From positions 1-41,714 of the forward strand of contig JAIYAZ010000158.1 of NCBI GenBank assembly GCA_027488755.1: 41,714 nt of DNA, read 5' to 3'. The notes below the pieces were generated by a model that made no database searches, was not told where the DNA came from, and saw only the letters and a program-made list of their open reading frames with translations. The translations under genes were made by a program, and so were the position numbers. Numbering within the stretch: position 1 is the first letter of the stretch; each line of letters starts with the position of its first letter. This DNA is from Verrucomicrobiaceae bacterium (lineage in GTDB: Bacteria > Verrucomicrobiota > Verrucomicrobiia > Chthoniobacterales > JAATET01). This document shows, piece after piece, positions 7,490 through 15,921 of this stretch.

Positions 7490-8506
7490 ATGCCGCCCAT
7501 CGTCACCCTCACCCTGCTTGGCCTCGCGCTTGTCGTGGGGCTCGTCATCGTCCTCGTCTTCGTCAATTTCTTCGGCGTCTGGTTGCGCGCGAAGATCGCC
7601 GACGCCCCTGTCGGCTTCTCGAAGCTCATCGGCATGCGCCTGCGCCGCGTGCCCGTCGGACTCATCGTCGACAGCCGCATCACCGCGGTGAAGGCGGGGC
7701 TGCCCCTCGACACCGACCTGCTCGAGGCCCACTACCTCGCGGGCGGCAGCGTGACGAACGTCGTGCTCGCCCTTATCGCCGCTGACAAGGCCGGTATCGC
7801 GCTCGACTTCAACCGCGCCTGCGCCATCGACCTCGCCATCAAGGGCACGAGCAAGACCGTGCTCGAGGCCGTGCGCACGAGCATCAACCCGAAGGTCATC
7901 GACTGCCCGAACCCCGCCAGCGGCAAGACCACCATCGACGCCGTGGCCCGCGACGGCATCGGCGTGAAGGTGAAGGCCCGCGTCACCGTCCGCTCCAACC
8001 TCGGCCGTTTCGTCGGCGGCGCGACGGAGGAGACCATCATCGCCCGCGTCGGCGAGGGCATCGTGACCTCCATCGGCTCCGCTGTGAGCTACAAGGAAGT
8101 GCTGGAAAACCCGGACCGCATCTCGAAGACCGTGCTCCAGAAGGGGCTCGATAGCGGCACCGCGTTTGAAATTCTTTCCGTCGACATCGCCGACGTGGAC
8201 ATCGGCGACAACATCGGCGCGAAGCTCCAGGCCGAGCAGGCCGAGGCCGACAAGGTTGTCGCGCAGGCCAAGGCGGAAATGCGCCGCGCGGCCGCCGTCG
8301 CCAGCGAGCAGGAAATGAAGGCCCGCGTGCAGGAAATGCGCGCCAAGGTCGTCGAGGCCGAGGCCCAGGTGCCCCTCGCCATGTCCGAGGCCTTCCGCAG
8401 CGGGAACCTCGGGGTGCTCGATTACCTGCGGATGAAAAACATCCAGTCCGACACCTCGATGCGCGACTCCATCGCCGGCCCCGGCGAGAAAAAGTCCGAC
8501 CTGTAA
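7490..8506 (+). CDS. floA: Flotillin-like protein FloA
   Basis: A 338-residue bacterial flotillin of the YqfA/FloA type that forms foci in functional membrane microdomains. An N-terminal membrane segment (about residues 4-30) is followed by the conserved [21 protein letters not shown], then a PHB/SPFH domain with [25 protein letters not shown] and [27 protein letters not shown] helical C-terminal region rich in Ala, Glu and Gln (about 235-305) forms the oligomerisation coil. The order NfeD-floA matches Bacillus yqeZ-yqfA. Confidence 0.95.
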   Translation: MPPIVTLTLLGLALVVGLVIVLVFVNFFGVWLRAKIADAPVGFSKLIGMRLRRVPVGLIVDSRITAVKAGLPLDTDLLEAHYLAGGSVTNVVLALIAADKAGIALDFNRACAIDLAIKGTSKTVLEAVRTSINPKVIDCPNPASGKTTIDAVARDGIGVKVKARVTVRSNLGRFVGGATEETIIARVGEGIVTSIGSAVSYKEVLENPDRISKTVLQKGLDSGTAFEILSVDIADVDIGDNIGAKLQAEQAEADKVVAQAKAEMRRAAAVASEQEMKARVQEMRAKVVEAEAQVPLAMSEAFRSGNLGVLDYLRMKNIQSDTSMRDSIAGPGEKKSDL

Positions 8507-8533
8507 GCGCCGCGCCCGCGCGCCCCTCCCGCC

Positions 8534-9070
8534 ATGGAACAACTCGTCTTTCTGCTCATTTTTGCGGTCATCGGCTTCATCAACTGGCTGGTGCAAAAAT
8601 CCGCGGAAAAGCGCGAGGCCGCCCGGAAGGAGGCGGGGACGCCCACCCGCCCCGCCTCGCCCTGGCAGGCGCCGCGGCCCGTTTCCGGCCCGATGGATGA
8701 TTTCGGCGACGCCGCCCGCCGCCTGCGCGAGGCGCTGGGTCTGCCGGCCGACGCCGAGCCGCCGCGCCCGGTGGCGCGTCCCGCCGAGCCGCCCGCGCTC
8801 CCCGGGGAGCCCGCGGCCCCGGCGGCACCGGTCATCCTTTTCGAGCGCAAGCTGCGCGAGTATGAGCTCGATCTTGAGCGCCGCCTCGTCGAGGAGCCGG
8901 CGCCCGTGCCGGCCCCGGTGGTCCGTTCCTTCGTGCCGCCCGCGGCCCCGATCGCGCCGGAGCCGCGCCGCGCCGGTCCGCTCGATGAGCTGCTGCGCAC
9001 GCGGGAAGGGCTGCGCAAGGCGGTGCTCATTCAGGAAGTCCTCGGGACGCCGAAGGGCATGGTTTTTTGA
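8534..9070 (+). CDS. Membrane-anchored proline-rich protein of unknown function
   Basis: 178 residues, 27 bp after floA. One N-terminal transmembrane segment (residues 2-20, LVFLLIFAVIGFINWLV) is followed by a charged stretch, a long Pro/Ala-rich disordered linker and a conserved-looking C-terminal motif (GPLDELLRTREGLRKAVLIQEVLGTPKGM). From memory, similar tails ending in an Ala-Ile-Leu-x-Glu-Ile-Leu-Gly-x-Pro pattern occur in small PVC-group membrane proteins. It holds the position of yqfB in Bacillus but does not resemble it. It may be an accessory factor of FloA; this is inferred from position only. Confidence 0.7.
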   Translation: MEQLVFLLIFAVIGFINWLVQKSAEKREAARKEAGTPTRPASPWQAPRPVSGPMDDFGDAARRLREALGLPADAEPPRPVARPAEPPALPGEPAAPAAPVILFERKLREYELDLERRLVEEPAPVPAPVVRSFVPPAAPIAPEPRRAGPLDELLRTREGLRKAVLIQEVLGTPKGMVF

Positions 9071-9100
9071 TTGGCCGGGCCGCGCGGCCTGGCGCATAGT
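9071..9100 (+). promoter_or_regulatory. Candidate promoter of tRNA-Leu
   Basis: TTGGCC (9071-9076), an 18-bp spacer and CATAGT (9095-9100) place a start near 9107, just ahead of the tRNA at 9112. The spacer contains the 12-bp palindrome GGCCGCGCGGCC, which could also be a 3' structure of the preceding gene. Confidence 0.35.
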
Positions 9101-9111
9101 GCCGCTCCATC

Positions 9112-9193
9112 GCCGGCGTGGCGGAATTGGCAGACGCGCGCGACTCAAAATCGCGTTCCTTCGGGAGTGTGGGTTCGAGACCCTCCGCCGGTA
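9112..9193 (+). tRNA. tRNA-Leu (anticodon CAA)
   Basis: 82 nt. The acceptor stem is GCCGGCG with CGCCGGT (first pair G-U), followed by discriminator A. The D-arm begins TGGCGGAATTGGCAGACG. The anticodon stem CGCGA/TCGCG encloses the loop CTCAAAA, giving anticodon CAA, which reads UUG. The variable arm with TTCCTTCGGGAG is of the long class II type, and the T-loop is TTCGAGA with one mismatch in the T-stem. No CCA is encoded. In a genome this GC-rich UUG should be a rare codon. Confidence 0.95.
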
Positions 9194-9228
9194 TGTGATG
9201 GCTTTCGGTTCGGCGGCCGCCTTTTTGC

Positions 9229-10389
9229 ATGGAGCAAATCATCCATAACGCCCGGCTCTGTTTGCCCGATGGACGGGTGGAGCCCGGCCATCTCGTGGTT
9301 TCGGGCGGGAAAATCGAACGCGTGGAAAGCACCCGGTCCGCGGGGGCGGGAGGGATTGACGCCGGTGGGGCGGTGCTGGCTCCGGGGTTTGTCGATGCGC
9401 ATGTGCACGGGGCGTTGGGGTGCGACGCGATGGACGCCACGCCCGCGGCGCTGGAAACGATCTGCTGCTACCACGCCAGCGGCGGGACCACGACGCTGGC
9501 GGCGACGACGGTGTGCGCGTCGTGGCGGGACATTGGCGCGGCGTTGGATGTCGCGCGCGAGTGGCGGCCGCAGTCCGGCCGCACGGGCGCGCGGCTGGCG
9601 GGCATGCACGTGGAGGGGCCGCATTTTTCGCCGCACCGGCTGGGCGCGCATCGCGCGGAGCACCGGCGCGACCCGAAGCCGGGCGACGTGGACCACTGGA
9701 TTCTTTACCGGGACGTGATCACGCAGGTGACGCTGGCCCCCGAGCTGCCTTACGCGATTGAGCTCATCCGCGAGCTGGTCGGTCTGGGCCTGCGCGTGAG
9801 CCTCGGGCACAGCGACGCGTGGGACGAGGAGGCGCAGGCGGGGTTTGACGCCGGGGCGCGGCAGGCCACGCATACGTTCAACGCTATGTCCTCCGCGCGC
9901 CGGCGCGGGGCGCTGCGGGTGGCGGGGTTGCTCGAGGTCGCCCTCACGCGGGACGACGTGGTGTGCGAGGTGATCGCCGACGGATTCCACGTGGCCCCCA
10001 CGCTGCTGCGGCTGCTGTGGCAGGCGAAGGGTCCGGAGCGCACGATGCTGGTGACGGACGCCACGGCGGGCGCGGGGCTTCCGGTGGGCGCGGAGTTTGC
10101 GCTCGGCGACGTGCCCTGCCGCGTGGCGGAGGGGGTGGCCCTCACCGCGGACGGGGCGGCGCTGGCCGGGAGCACGAGCCGGATGATTGATGGCGTGCGC
10201 AATCTTGTGCGGTTGGCGGGGGTTCCGCTGGGCGACGCGGTGCGGGCGGCGACGCTGACGCCGGCGCGGGCGCTCGGGCTGGACGCGGGCGAACTGCGCG
10301 TGGGCGCACCGGCGGATCTCGTGCTGTTTGACGCGGACTTTCGCGTGCTGCGCACGTGGGTGGGCGGGCGCGAGGTGTTCGCGGCATGA
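9229..10389 (+). CDS. nagA: N-acetylglucosamine-6-phosphate deacetylase
   Basis: Amidohydrolase-superfamily enzyme that removes acetate from GlcNAc-6-phosphate, feeding glucosamine-6-phosphate into glycolysis or wall synthesis. The 386 residues are typical. Expected residues are present: the HxH pair H58/H60 in GFVDAHVHG, the metal-binding E129 in GMHVEGPHF, H194 in SLGHSDA, H215 in ATHTFNAMS, H254 in DGFHV and the catalytic D277 in VTDATAGAG. Its ATGA overlap with the next gene indicates an operon with the permease. It links to glmS, 18 kb away, through glucosamine-6-phosphate. No nagB is in the window. Confidence 0.95.
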   Translation: MEQIIHNARLCLPDGRVEPGHLVVSGGKIERVESTRSAGAGGIDAGGAVLAPGFVDAHVHGALGCDAMDATPAALETICCYHASGGTTTLAATTVCASWRDIGAALDVAREWRPQSGRTGARLAGMHVEGPHFSPHRLGAHRAEHRRDPKPGDVDHWILYRDVITQVTLAPELPYAIELIRELVGLGLRVSLGHSDAWDEEAQAGFDAGARQATHTFNAMSSARRRGALRVAGLLEVALTRDDVVCEVIADGFHVAPTLLRLLWQAKGPERTMLVTDATAGAGLPVGAEFALGDVPCRVAEGVALTADGAALAGSTSRMIDGVRNLVRLAGVPLGDAVRAATLTPARALGLDAGELRVGAPADLVLFDADFRVLRTWVGGREVFAA

Positions 10390-11696
10390 GCGGCGGGCGC
10401 GGCATCGGCTGGTGGACGTGCACGGCCATCGTGGTGGCCAACATGATCGGCACGGGCGTGTTCACGAGCCTGGGCTTTCAGGTCGCGGCGCTGCCCTCGG
10501 GGCCGGTGATTTTGCTGCTGTGGATCGTTGGGGCGGCGTTTGCGCTCTGCGGCGCGCTGGCCTACGCGGAGCTGGCGGCGGCGCTGCCGCGCTCGGGGGG
10601 CGAATACAACTTCCTGAGCCGGATCTACGGGCGGCCGGTGGGGTTCATGGCGGGTTTTGTGTCGGCGACGGTGGGATTTTCCGCGCCGATCGCGCTGGCG
10701 GCGATGGCCTTCGGCGAATACCTGCACGGGGCGCTGCCGGGCGTCGCGCCGGCGGTGGCGTCGAGCGTGATCGTGGTGCTGGTCGCGGGCGCGCATCTCG
10801 TGACCGTGGGATCGAGCATGGTCTTCCAGAACCTTTTCACGGCCCTCAAGCTCACGCTGCTGCTGGTGTTGGTGGGCGCGGGCTGGCTGCTGGGACCGAC
10901 GGAGGCGGGCGCGTTTGCGGTGCGGCCGGGCGACGGCGCGCTGCTGGTCTCCGCGCCGTTTGCGGTGTCGCTGATGTATGTGATGTATGCCTACTCGGGC
11001 TGGAACGCGGCGACCTACATCATCGGCGAAGTGCGTGACCCGGCGCGCACGGTGCCGTGGGCGTTGATCGGCGGCACGCTGGCGGTGGGGGTGCTTTACG
11101 TGGCGGTGAACGCGGTGTTCCTCAAGACGGTGCCGATGGCCACGCTGAGCGGGCAGCTGGACGTGGGGCATCTGGCGGCGACGGCGATTTTTGGCGCCGA
11201 CGGCGGGCGGGTGATGTCGGGCTTGATCAGCGCGGGGTTGATCTCGGCGATCAGCGCGATGACGTGGACGGGGCCGCGGGTGGCGGCGACGATCGGCGAG
11301 GATTTTCCGGCCCTGCGGTTTCTGGCGCGGCGGACGAAGGGCGGGATTCCCGCGGCGGCCGTGCTGCTGCAGCTGGCGCTGGTGCTCGTGCTGCTGGGGA
11401 CGGCGACGTTTGAGAGCGTGCTGGTTTACACGCAGTTCGCGCTGGTGCTGTGCGGGCTGCTGACGGTGGTGGGGTTGATCGTGCTGCGGTGGCGCGAGCC
11501 GGAGCTGCCGCGGCCGTTTCGGTGCTGGGGGTATCCGGTCACGCCGCTGGCGTTTGCGGCGACGGCGGTGCTCACGCTGGTCTACACGGCGCTGGAACGG
11601 CCCGGGCAGGCGGCGGCGGGGGTGGGCACGCTGCTGCTGGCGCTGGCGCTTTACGCCGGGGGGCGATGGGTGGGTGGAAAACGCCGCCAAAGCTAG
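10386..11696 (+). CDS. APC-superfamily amino acid permease
   Basis: A 436-residue membrane transporter, start at ATG 10386 overlapping the nagA stop by 4 bp. TM1 contains the broken-helix signature IVVANMIGTGVFTSLGF typical of the APC/LeuT fold, and TM2 and the following loop carry CGALAYAELAAALPRSGGEYNFLSRIYG. About 12 transmembrane segments are visible. The closest resemblance is to the amino acid transporter (AAT/LAT-like) group; the substrate cannot be read from sequence. Its tight coupling with nagA hints at uptake of an amino acid or amine in amino-sugar or peptidoglycan-fragment use, which is inference. Confidence 0.9.
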   Translation: MSGGRGIGWWTCTAIVVANMIGTGVFTSLGFQVAALPSGPVILLLWIVGAAFALCGALAYAELAAALPRSGGEYNFLSRIYGRPVGFMAGFVSATVGFSAPIALAAMAFGEYLHGALPGVAPAVASSVIVVLVAGAHLVTVGSSMVFQNLFTALKLTLLLVLVGAGWLLGPTEAGAFAVRPGDGALLVSAPFAVSLMYVMYAYSGWNAATYIIGEVRDPARTVPWALIGGTLAVGVLYVAVNAVFLKTVPMATLSGQLDVGHLAATAIFGADGGRVMSGLISAGLISAISAMTWTGPRVAATIGEDFPALRFLARRTKGGIPAAAVLLQLALVLVLLGTATFESVLVYTQFALVLCGLLTVVGLIVLRWREPELPRPFRCWGYPVTPLAFAATAVLTLVYTALERPGQAAAGVGTLLLALALYAGGRWVGGKRRQS

Positions 11697-11697
11697 T

Positions 11698-12852
11698 ATG
11701 GTGCGGGCCATGCCGCGCGTGATGTTGCTCCTTGCGCTGCTCGCGCCGTCGGCGTGGGCGCAGCCGTTTTTGACCCCGACTCCGCCGCCCGTGGCCCCGC
11801 CCCCGCCGGCGCTGGCCTCGGGGATCAATGACCAGGCGCGCTTTCTTTCGGGCCTGCGCGTTTCGCCGGGGTCGCCGCTGGCGGGTTTGCAGGGATCGCC
11901 GGAGTATCTGGACCACGCCCGGGCCTATGCGACGACGTGGCGGAAATTTGACGCGCGCTATTTCGGAGCGATGCGGACGTTTGCGGCGGAGCAGCTGGCG
12001 CCGCGGCTGGGGGCGCCGCGGCCGGTGTATTACCTTTTTGGCGGGCCGGACTTCATCAACGTGTTCGCGTTTTTCCCCGACGCGCCGGTTTACATCCTCG
12101 GCGGGCTGGAGCCGGTGGGGTCGCTCGTGCCGCCGGAGCAGCTCGACGCGGCGCGGATCAAGGCCGGGCTGGACAATCTGCGCGCCTCGACGGACGTGAC
12201 GCTTTCGTTCAGCCACTTCATCACGAAGGACATGAAGACCGAGCTGGAGCTGACGGACTTCAAGGGCGTGCTGCCGATCCTGCTCTCGTTTCTCACGCTG
12301 GGGGGCGGCGAGGTGCTGGCGGTGCAGCCGTTCAGCCCGGGGAACGGGATTCCCGGCGTGGAGATTCAGTTTCGGCGGAACGCGGCGGCGGCGACGCAGT
12401 TTTTGTATTACGTGCAGGCGGATGTTTCCAACGACGGGCTGAAGGCCCGGCCCGCGCTGCTGGCGTGGATGCAGCGGTTCGGGCCGGCGGTGACGTATCT
12501 CAAGGCGGCGAGCTACCTCATGCACGAGCCGTATTTTTCGCGGGTGCGGGAGTTTCTGCTGACGAACAGCCAGGCGGTGCTGCAGGACGACTCGGGCATT
12601 CCGCTGCGGTTCCTTGCGGGGTGGCAGATTACGTTCTTCGGCGCCTACACGCAGCCGCTGGATCTGTTTAAGAAATACTTCCAGCCGGATCTCGGGCAGG
12701 CCTACCAGACGTCCAACCCGGTGCCGCTGGCGTTTGGCACGGGCTACAAGTGGAAGGTGGGCGAGTCGAACCTGATGCTGGCGGTGAAGCCGGCGGTGGC
12801 GCCGCGAGCGGAGCCGGCCACGGGTGGGTTGATCGTGGCGCCGACGCCGTGA
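11698..12852 (+). CDS. Secreted protein of unknown function
   Basis: About 384 residues. The likely start is ATG 11698, 1 bp after the permease stop, with ATG 11710 as an alternative; both give a signal peptide (PRVMLLLALLAPSAWA). The mature N-terminus is Pro-rich, followed by a globular domain with YYLFGGPDFINVFAFFPDAPVYILGGLEPVG and EYLDHARAYATTW. Hydrophobic stretches such as KGVLPILLSFLTLGGGEVLAVQ are too short or broken for clear membrane spans. I do not recognise the family. It is the third gene of the nagA unit and is closed by a terminator. Confidence 0.75.
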   Translation: MVRAMPRVMLLLALLAPSAWAQPFLTPTPPPVAPPPPALASGINDQARFLSGLRVSPGSPLAGLQGSPEYLDHARAYATTWRKFDARYFGAMRTFAAEQLAPRLGAPRPVYYLFGGPDFINVFAFFPDAPVYILGGLEPVGSLVPPEQLDAARIKAGLDNLRASTDVTLSFSHFITKDMKTELELTDFKGVLPILLSFLTLGGGEVLAVQPFSPGNGIPGVEIQFRRNAAAATQFLYYVQADVSNDGLKARPALLAWMQRFGPAVTYLKAASYLMHEPYFSRVREFLLTNSQAVLQDDSGIPLRFLAGWQITFFGAYTQPLDLFKKYFQPDLGQAYQTSNPVPLAFGTGYKWKVGESNLMLAVKPAVAPRAEPATGGLIVAPTP

Positions 12853-12857
12853 ATCAA

Positions 12858-12887
12858 AAAGGGCCGCCCGTTGCGGGGCGGCCCTTT
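12858..12887. terminator. Bidirectional intrinsic terminator
   Basis: AAAGGGCCGCCC (12858-12869) pairs perfectly with GGGCGGCCCTTT (12876-12887) around a 6-nt loop. An A-run precedes it (12856-12860) and three T follow, so it works best for minus-strand transcription but serves both convergent genes, which end at 12852 (+) and 12910 (-). Confidence 0.8.
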
Positions 12888-12909
12888 CAAGTTGAGTGCC
12901 GGCGGCGGC

Positions 12910-14073
12910 TTAGAGCGTCTTGGCGAATTCCTCGATGCGGTCGAGGCCTTTCTTGATGACGTCGAGGCTGGTGGCGTAGCTGAGGCGCACGGTGCGGTCG
13001 TCGCCGAAGGCGATGCCGGGGACGACGGCGACGTTGGCCTTGCTGAGGAGGCGGTCGGCGAAGTTCGTGCTGGTGAGGCCGAGGCCGCTGATGTTCGCGA
13101 GCACGTAGAAGGCGCCGAGCGGCTTGAGGGCGGTGATGCCCGGGATGGCGCTGAGGCGGCCGTGCATGTATTCGCGGCGGAGGTTGAACTCCTCGCGCAT
13201 GTCGGCGACGCATTGCTGGTCGCCCTTGAGGGCGGCGAGGGCACCCTTCTGCGCGAAGGAGCAGGGGCCGGAGGTGCTGTGGCTCTGGAGCGAGTCGATG
13301 GCCTTGGCGATGGGCTCGGGCGCGGCGAGGTAACCGAGGCGCCATCCGGTCATGGCGTAGGCTTTGCTGAAGCCGTTGACGGTGATGGTGAGGTCGTAGG
13401 CTTCGGGCGTGAGGCCGGCGATGCTGACGTGCTCGGTGCCATCATAGACGAGCTTTTCGTAGATCTCGTCGGAGAGGATGTAGATTTCCTCCTCGGCGGC
13501 GACTTCGCTGAGGGCGCGGAGTTCCTCGCGGGTGTAGACGGAGCCGGTGGGGTTGCCGGGGGTGTTGAGGATGATCATTTTCGTCCGGGGGGACATGGCC
13601 TCCTCGAACTGCTGGGGGGTGATTTTCCAGCCGCTTTCCTCGGTGGTGGGGACGATGACGGGCTCGGCGCCGACGAGGCGGACCATCTCGGGGTAGCTCA
13701 GCCAGTAGGGGGCGGGGATGATGACTTCGTCGCCGGGCTCGCAGACGGCGAGGAGTGCGTTGTAGCAGCTCTGCTTGGCGCCGTTGCTGACGATGATCTG
13801 GCTGGCCTTGTATTCGAGGCCGTTGTCGGCGGCGAATTTTTCGCTGATGGCCTGGCGCAGTTCGGGGATGCCGGAGCTGGGGGTGTATTTGGTGAAGCCG
13901 GTTTCAAGGGCGGCCTGGGCGGCGGCCTTGATGTGTTCGGGCGTGTCGTAGTCGGGCTCGCCGGCGCCGAAGCTGCAGACGTCGATGCCTTCGGCTTTCA
14001 TGGCCTTGGCCTTGCTGTCGATGGCGAGGGTGAGCGAGGGAGTGAGGGTTTCGACGCGAGAGGAGAGTTGCAT
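12910..14073 (-). CDS. aspC: Aspartate aminotransferase (class I, subgroup I-gamma)
   Basis: PLP-dependent transaminase interconverting aspartate and 2-oxoglutarate with oxaloacetate and glutamate. The 387 residues match the Thermus/Bacillus-type family. The PLP lysine K237 lies in NGFSKAYAMTGWRLGY, with N174 in LNTPGNPTG, D202 and Y205 in LSDEIYEKL, and R363-type substrate-arginine context in the final VRLSYATS. The N-terminal FGAGEPDYDTPEHIKAAA is typical. It follows the ndk-like gene by 36 bp on the same strand and ends at the shared terminator. Confidence 0.94.
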   Translation of the reverse strand: MQLSSRVETLTPSLTLAIDSKAKAMKAEGIDVCSFGAGEPDYDTPEHIKAAAQAALETGFTKYTPSSGIPELRQAISEKFAADNGLEYKASQIIVSNGAKQSCYNALLAVCEPGDEVIIPAPYWLSYPEMVRLVGAEPVIVPTTEESGWKITPQQFEEAMSPRTKMIILNTPGNPTGSVYTREELRALSEVAAEEEIYILSDEIYEKLVYDGTEHVSIAGLTPEAYDLTITVNGFSKAYAMTGWRLGYLAAPEPIAKAIDSLQSHSTSGPCSFAQKGALAALKGDQQCVADMREEFNLRREYMHGRLSAIPGITALKPLGAFYVLANISGLGLTSTNFADRLLSKANVAVVPGIAFGDDRTVRLSYATSLDVIKKGLDRIEEFAKTL

Positions 14074-14109
14074 GGCGGTAACGGCGGTTTCTTTCGGTGA
14101 GGGTGGAGG

Positions 14110-15282
14110 CTAGCTGCGGCTGAAATGGGATTCAACCAAGGGTTTGAGGTTGTTTTCGGCGATGCGGATGATGCCGAATTCGCGGGCGGCGTTGTCCGGG
14201 GAGTCGGAGGCGTGGGCGGCGTTGACCATCATGGTCTGGCCGAACTCGCGGCGGATGGTGCCGTGGGGGGCCTTGGAGGGGTCGGTGGGCCCGAGGACCT
14301 GGCGGATTTTGGCGACGGCGTCGACGCCCTGGTAGACGACGGCAACGCATTTTTCGCTGCCGGGGGCGGTGAGGCGGTCGGGGGCGCACTGGCTGGGGCG
14401 GGTGCCGGCCATGAATTGGACGATGTTTTCCCAGTGGGCGCGGGCGGCGATGGGGCCGACGAGGTCGCCGAGGGCGCTTTCGACGGCGTCGGAGAGGGGG
14501 CAGGCGAGTTCCTCCTCGGCGGCGAGGCGGGCGCGGCGGCCGGTGGATTCGCGCATGACGCGCTCGAGGACCTCGAGGACGGGGCCGTAGAACTCGCTGG
14601 CTTCGGCGACGCTCATGTGGTGGACCTTCATGCCGATGATGGAGAGGCCGGTGCGGGAGAAGAGGTCGAGGACGCCGCCGGGGCGGGCGTTGGGGAAGCG
14701 GAAGTTGTCGGGCTTGATGAGGACGAGGGTCTTCTGCACCGCGGCACCGGCGGGGTAGGGGACGATGTCCTCGAGGATGCCGCCGTCGCGGTCGGAGTAT
14801 TCGGCCCAGAGGCGGAGGTCGGTCTCGGCGCGTTCGCGGGTGGGGGCGCAGAGGACGGCGGGCTCGAAGTAGAGCGGGGCGGCTTCGTCGGAGTCGGCCA
14901 CGTAGTCGCCGTAGGTGTCGCGGATGGTCTCGCCGGCGGTGCGGGCGTGGACGATGTGGCCGGCGACGTCGAGGACGGTCTGGACGGCGTTTTCGCCGCG
15001 GAGGACGAGGAGGAGGGTGCGGCGGCGTTTGCCCTCGGCGTTCGGGGCGATGTTGCGGAGGACGTAGGCGCGGATGAGTTCCTGCGTGCGGCGGTGGCGG
15101 GGCTCGGGGTCGGTGACGATGCCGGCGGCGTATTGCTCAATGAGTTCGCGGCTGGGGGCGAACATGCGGGCGGCGACGAGCTCGAGGCCGGAGCGGGAGA
15201 GCAGGCGGGCGAGGATCCCCCCCGTGCGCGATTTGCGAATCGAGTGGGGGGTGATGATGACGTATGCGAGCTCGGAGGCCAT
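14110..15282 (-). CDS. ndk: Tandem-domain nucleoside diphosphate kinase (degenerate N-domain, active-type C-domain)
   Basis: 390 residues, against about 140-150 for ordinary NDK. The C-terminal half (about 183-390) has the NDK signature: K190 in TLVLIKPD, ARPGG, GPTDPSKAPHGTIRREFG and the phosphohistidine H357 in VNAAHASDS. It also has an extra helical insert (about 234-290) and a loop (about 294-311). The N-terminal half (about 5-145) keeps the fold pattern (AYVIITPHSIRKSRTGGI, LLVLRGENAVQTV, GETIRDTYGDYVADSD), but the catalytic Lys is Thr and the His position holds Ala or Asp. The N-domain is therefore probably structural or regulatory. The enzyme should transfer phosphate among NTPs and NDPs. 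Confidence 0.9.
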   Translation of the reverse strand: MASELAYVIITPHSIRKSRTGGILARLLSRSGLELVAARMFAPSRELIEQYAAGIVTDPEPRHRRTQELIRAYVLRNIAPNAEGKRRRTLLLVLRGENAVQTVLDVAGHIVHARTAGETIRDTYGDYVADSDEAAPLYFEPAVLCAPTRERAETDLRLWAEYSDRDGGILEDIVPYPAGAAVQKTLVLIKPDNFRFPNARPGGVLDLFSRTGLSIIGMKVHHMSVAEASEFYGPVLEVLERVMRESTGRRARLAAEEELACPLSDAVESALGDLVGPIAARAHWENIVQFMAGTRPSQCAPDRLTAPGSEKCVAVVYQGVDAVAKIRQVLGPTDPSKAPHGTIRREFGQTMMVNAAHASDSPDNAAREFGIIRIAENNLKPLVESHFSRS

Positions 15283-15366
15283 GCAGGGTAGCGAAGGGTG
15301 CCGCCCGAGAGGCGGTAAACGGCTTCCAGAGCGGAGGGAGAAGGTATCGGCGGGGGTGCGAGGGCG

Positions 15367-15792
15367 TCAATGCCCCTTTTGCGGGGGGTGGCCGAGCAGG
15401 GCGAGGGGCGTGCGCCATTCACCGGAGATTTCGGTGAGGCCGGGGTGGCGGAGCATTTTCCAGAAGTGGCGCAGGGAGGGCGAGCAGTCGCGGGGGAGGT
15501 GGTCGTGGAACTCGACGCGCTCGATTTCGCGGGGTTGCGGGGTGAGTTTCGCGCCTTCGCGGATCTGGACGCGATAGAGGAAGGTGACGTTGCGCTTTTC
15601 GGGGCGGTCGAAGATGGCGATCTGGGTGGCGGAGAGGGCGCGGGTGCCGGTTTCCTCGCGGATCTCGCGCTTGAGGCCGGACTCGATGCCTTCGGTGGGG
15701 AGGATTTTCCCGCCGGGCAGGGTCCAGAGTTTGCGCCCGCGTTTTTGCTTCACCATAAGGACGGCGCCGTGGGCGTCCTCGACCCAGCCCAT
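15367..15792 (-). CDS. Nudix hydrolase
   Basis: About 141 residues with a complete Nudix box: G-x5-E-x7-REIREETGT, read in GGKILPTEGIESGLKREIREE. It hydrolyses a nucleoside diphosphate linked to some other group; the substrate cannot be told. The frame opens at 15897, but the ATG at 15792 sits 8 nt after AAGGAGG, and the family's first strand (GWVEDAHGAVLMVKQ) begins right there, so the short form is preferred. It stands alone, with about 130 bp upstream to the SOD stop and 84 bp downstream to the ndk-like gene. Confidence 0.88.
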   Translation of the reverse strand: MGWVEDAHGAVLMVKQKRGRKLWTLPGGKILPTEGIESGLKREIREETGTRALSATQIAIFDRPEKRNVTFLYRVQIREGAKLTPQPREIERVEFHDHLPRDCSPSLRHFWKMLRHPGLTEISGEWRTPLALLGHPPQKGH

Positions 15793-15800
15793 GGCGGAGA

Positions 15801-15807
15801 CCTCCTT
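15801..15807 (-). promoter_or_regulatory. Ribosome binding site that decides the Nudix start
   Basis: AAGGAGG on the minus strand, 8 nt before ATG 15792. It is a complete anti-16S match and stands out because most genes here (ilvC, glmS, nagA, sodA, the PEP-CTERM genes) show none. Confidence 0.75.
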
Positions 15808-15842
15808 GCCGCCGCGCAGGGCGCTTGGTTTGGGTGGGATTT

Positions 15843-15871
15843 TTTTTCCTCCGGCCACTTTCGGAGAAAAA
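15843..15871. repeat. Inverted repeat with T- and A-runs upstream of the Nudix gene
   Basis: CTCCG (15849-15853) pairs with CGGAG (15862-15866), extended by a T-run on the left and an A-run on the right. In neither direction does a T-run follow the stem, so it is not a standard terminator. It lies in the probable leader or promoter region of the Nudix gene. Confidence 0.4.
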
Positions 15872-15921
15872 TACGGGCGGGAGGCCGCGGGCGGCAATGG
15901 TTTTCCGCCGCGGCTCCGCGG

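Noticed and set aside
9750-11828. A 692-codon open frame on the minus strand
   Set aside because: It is antisense to nagA and the permease; Arg/His/Pro-rich composition marks it as a shadow.
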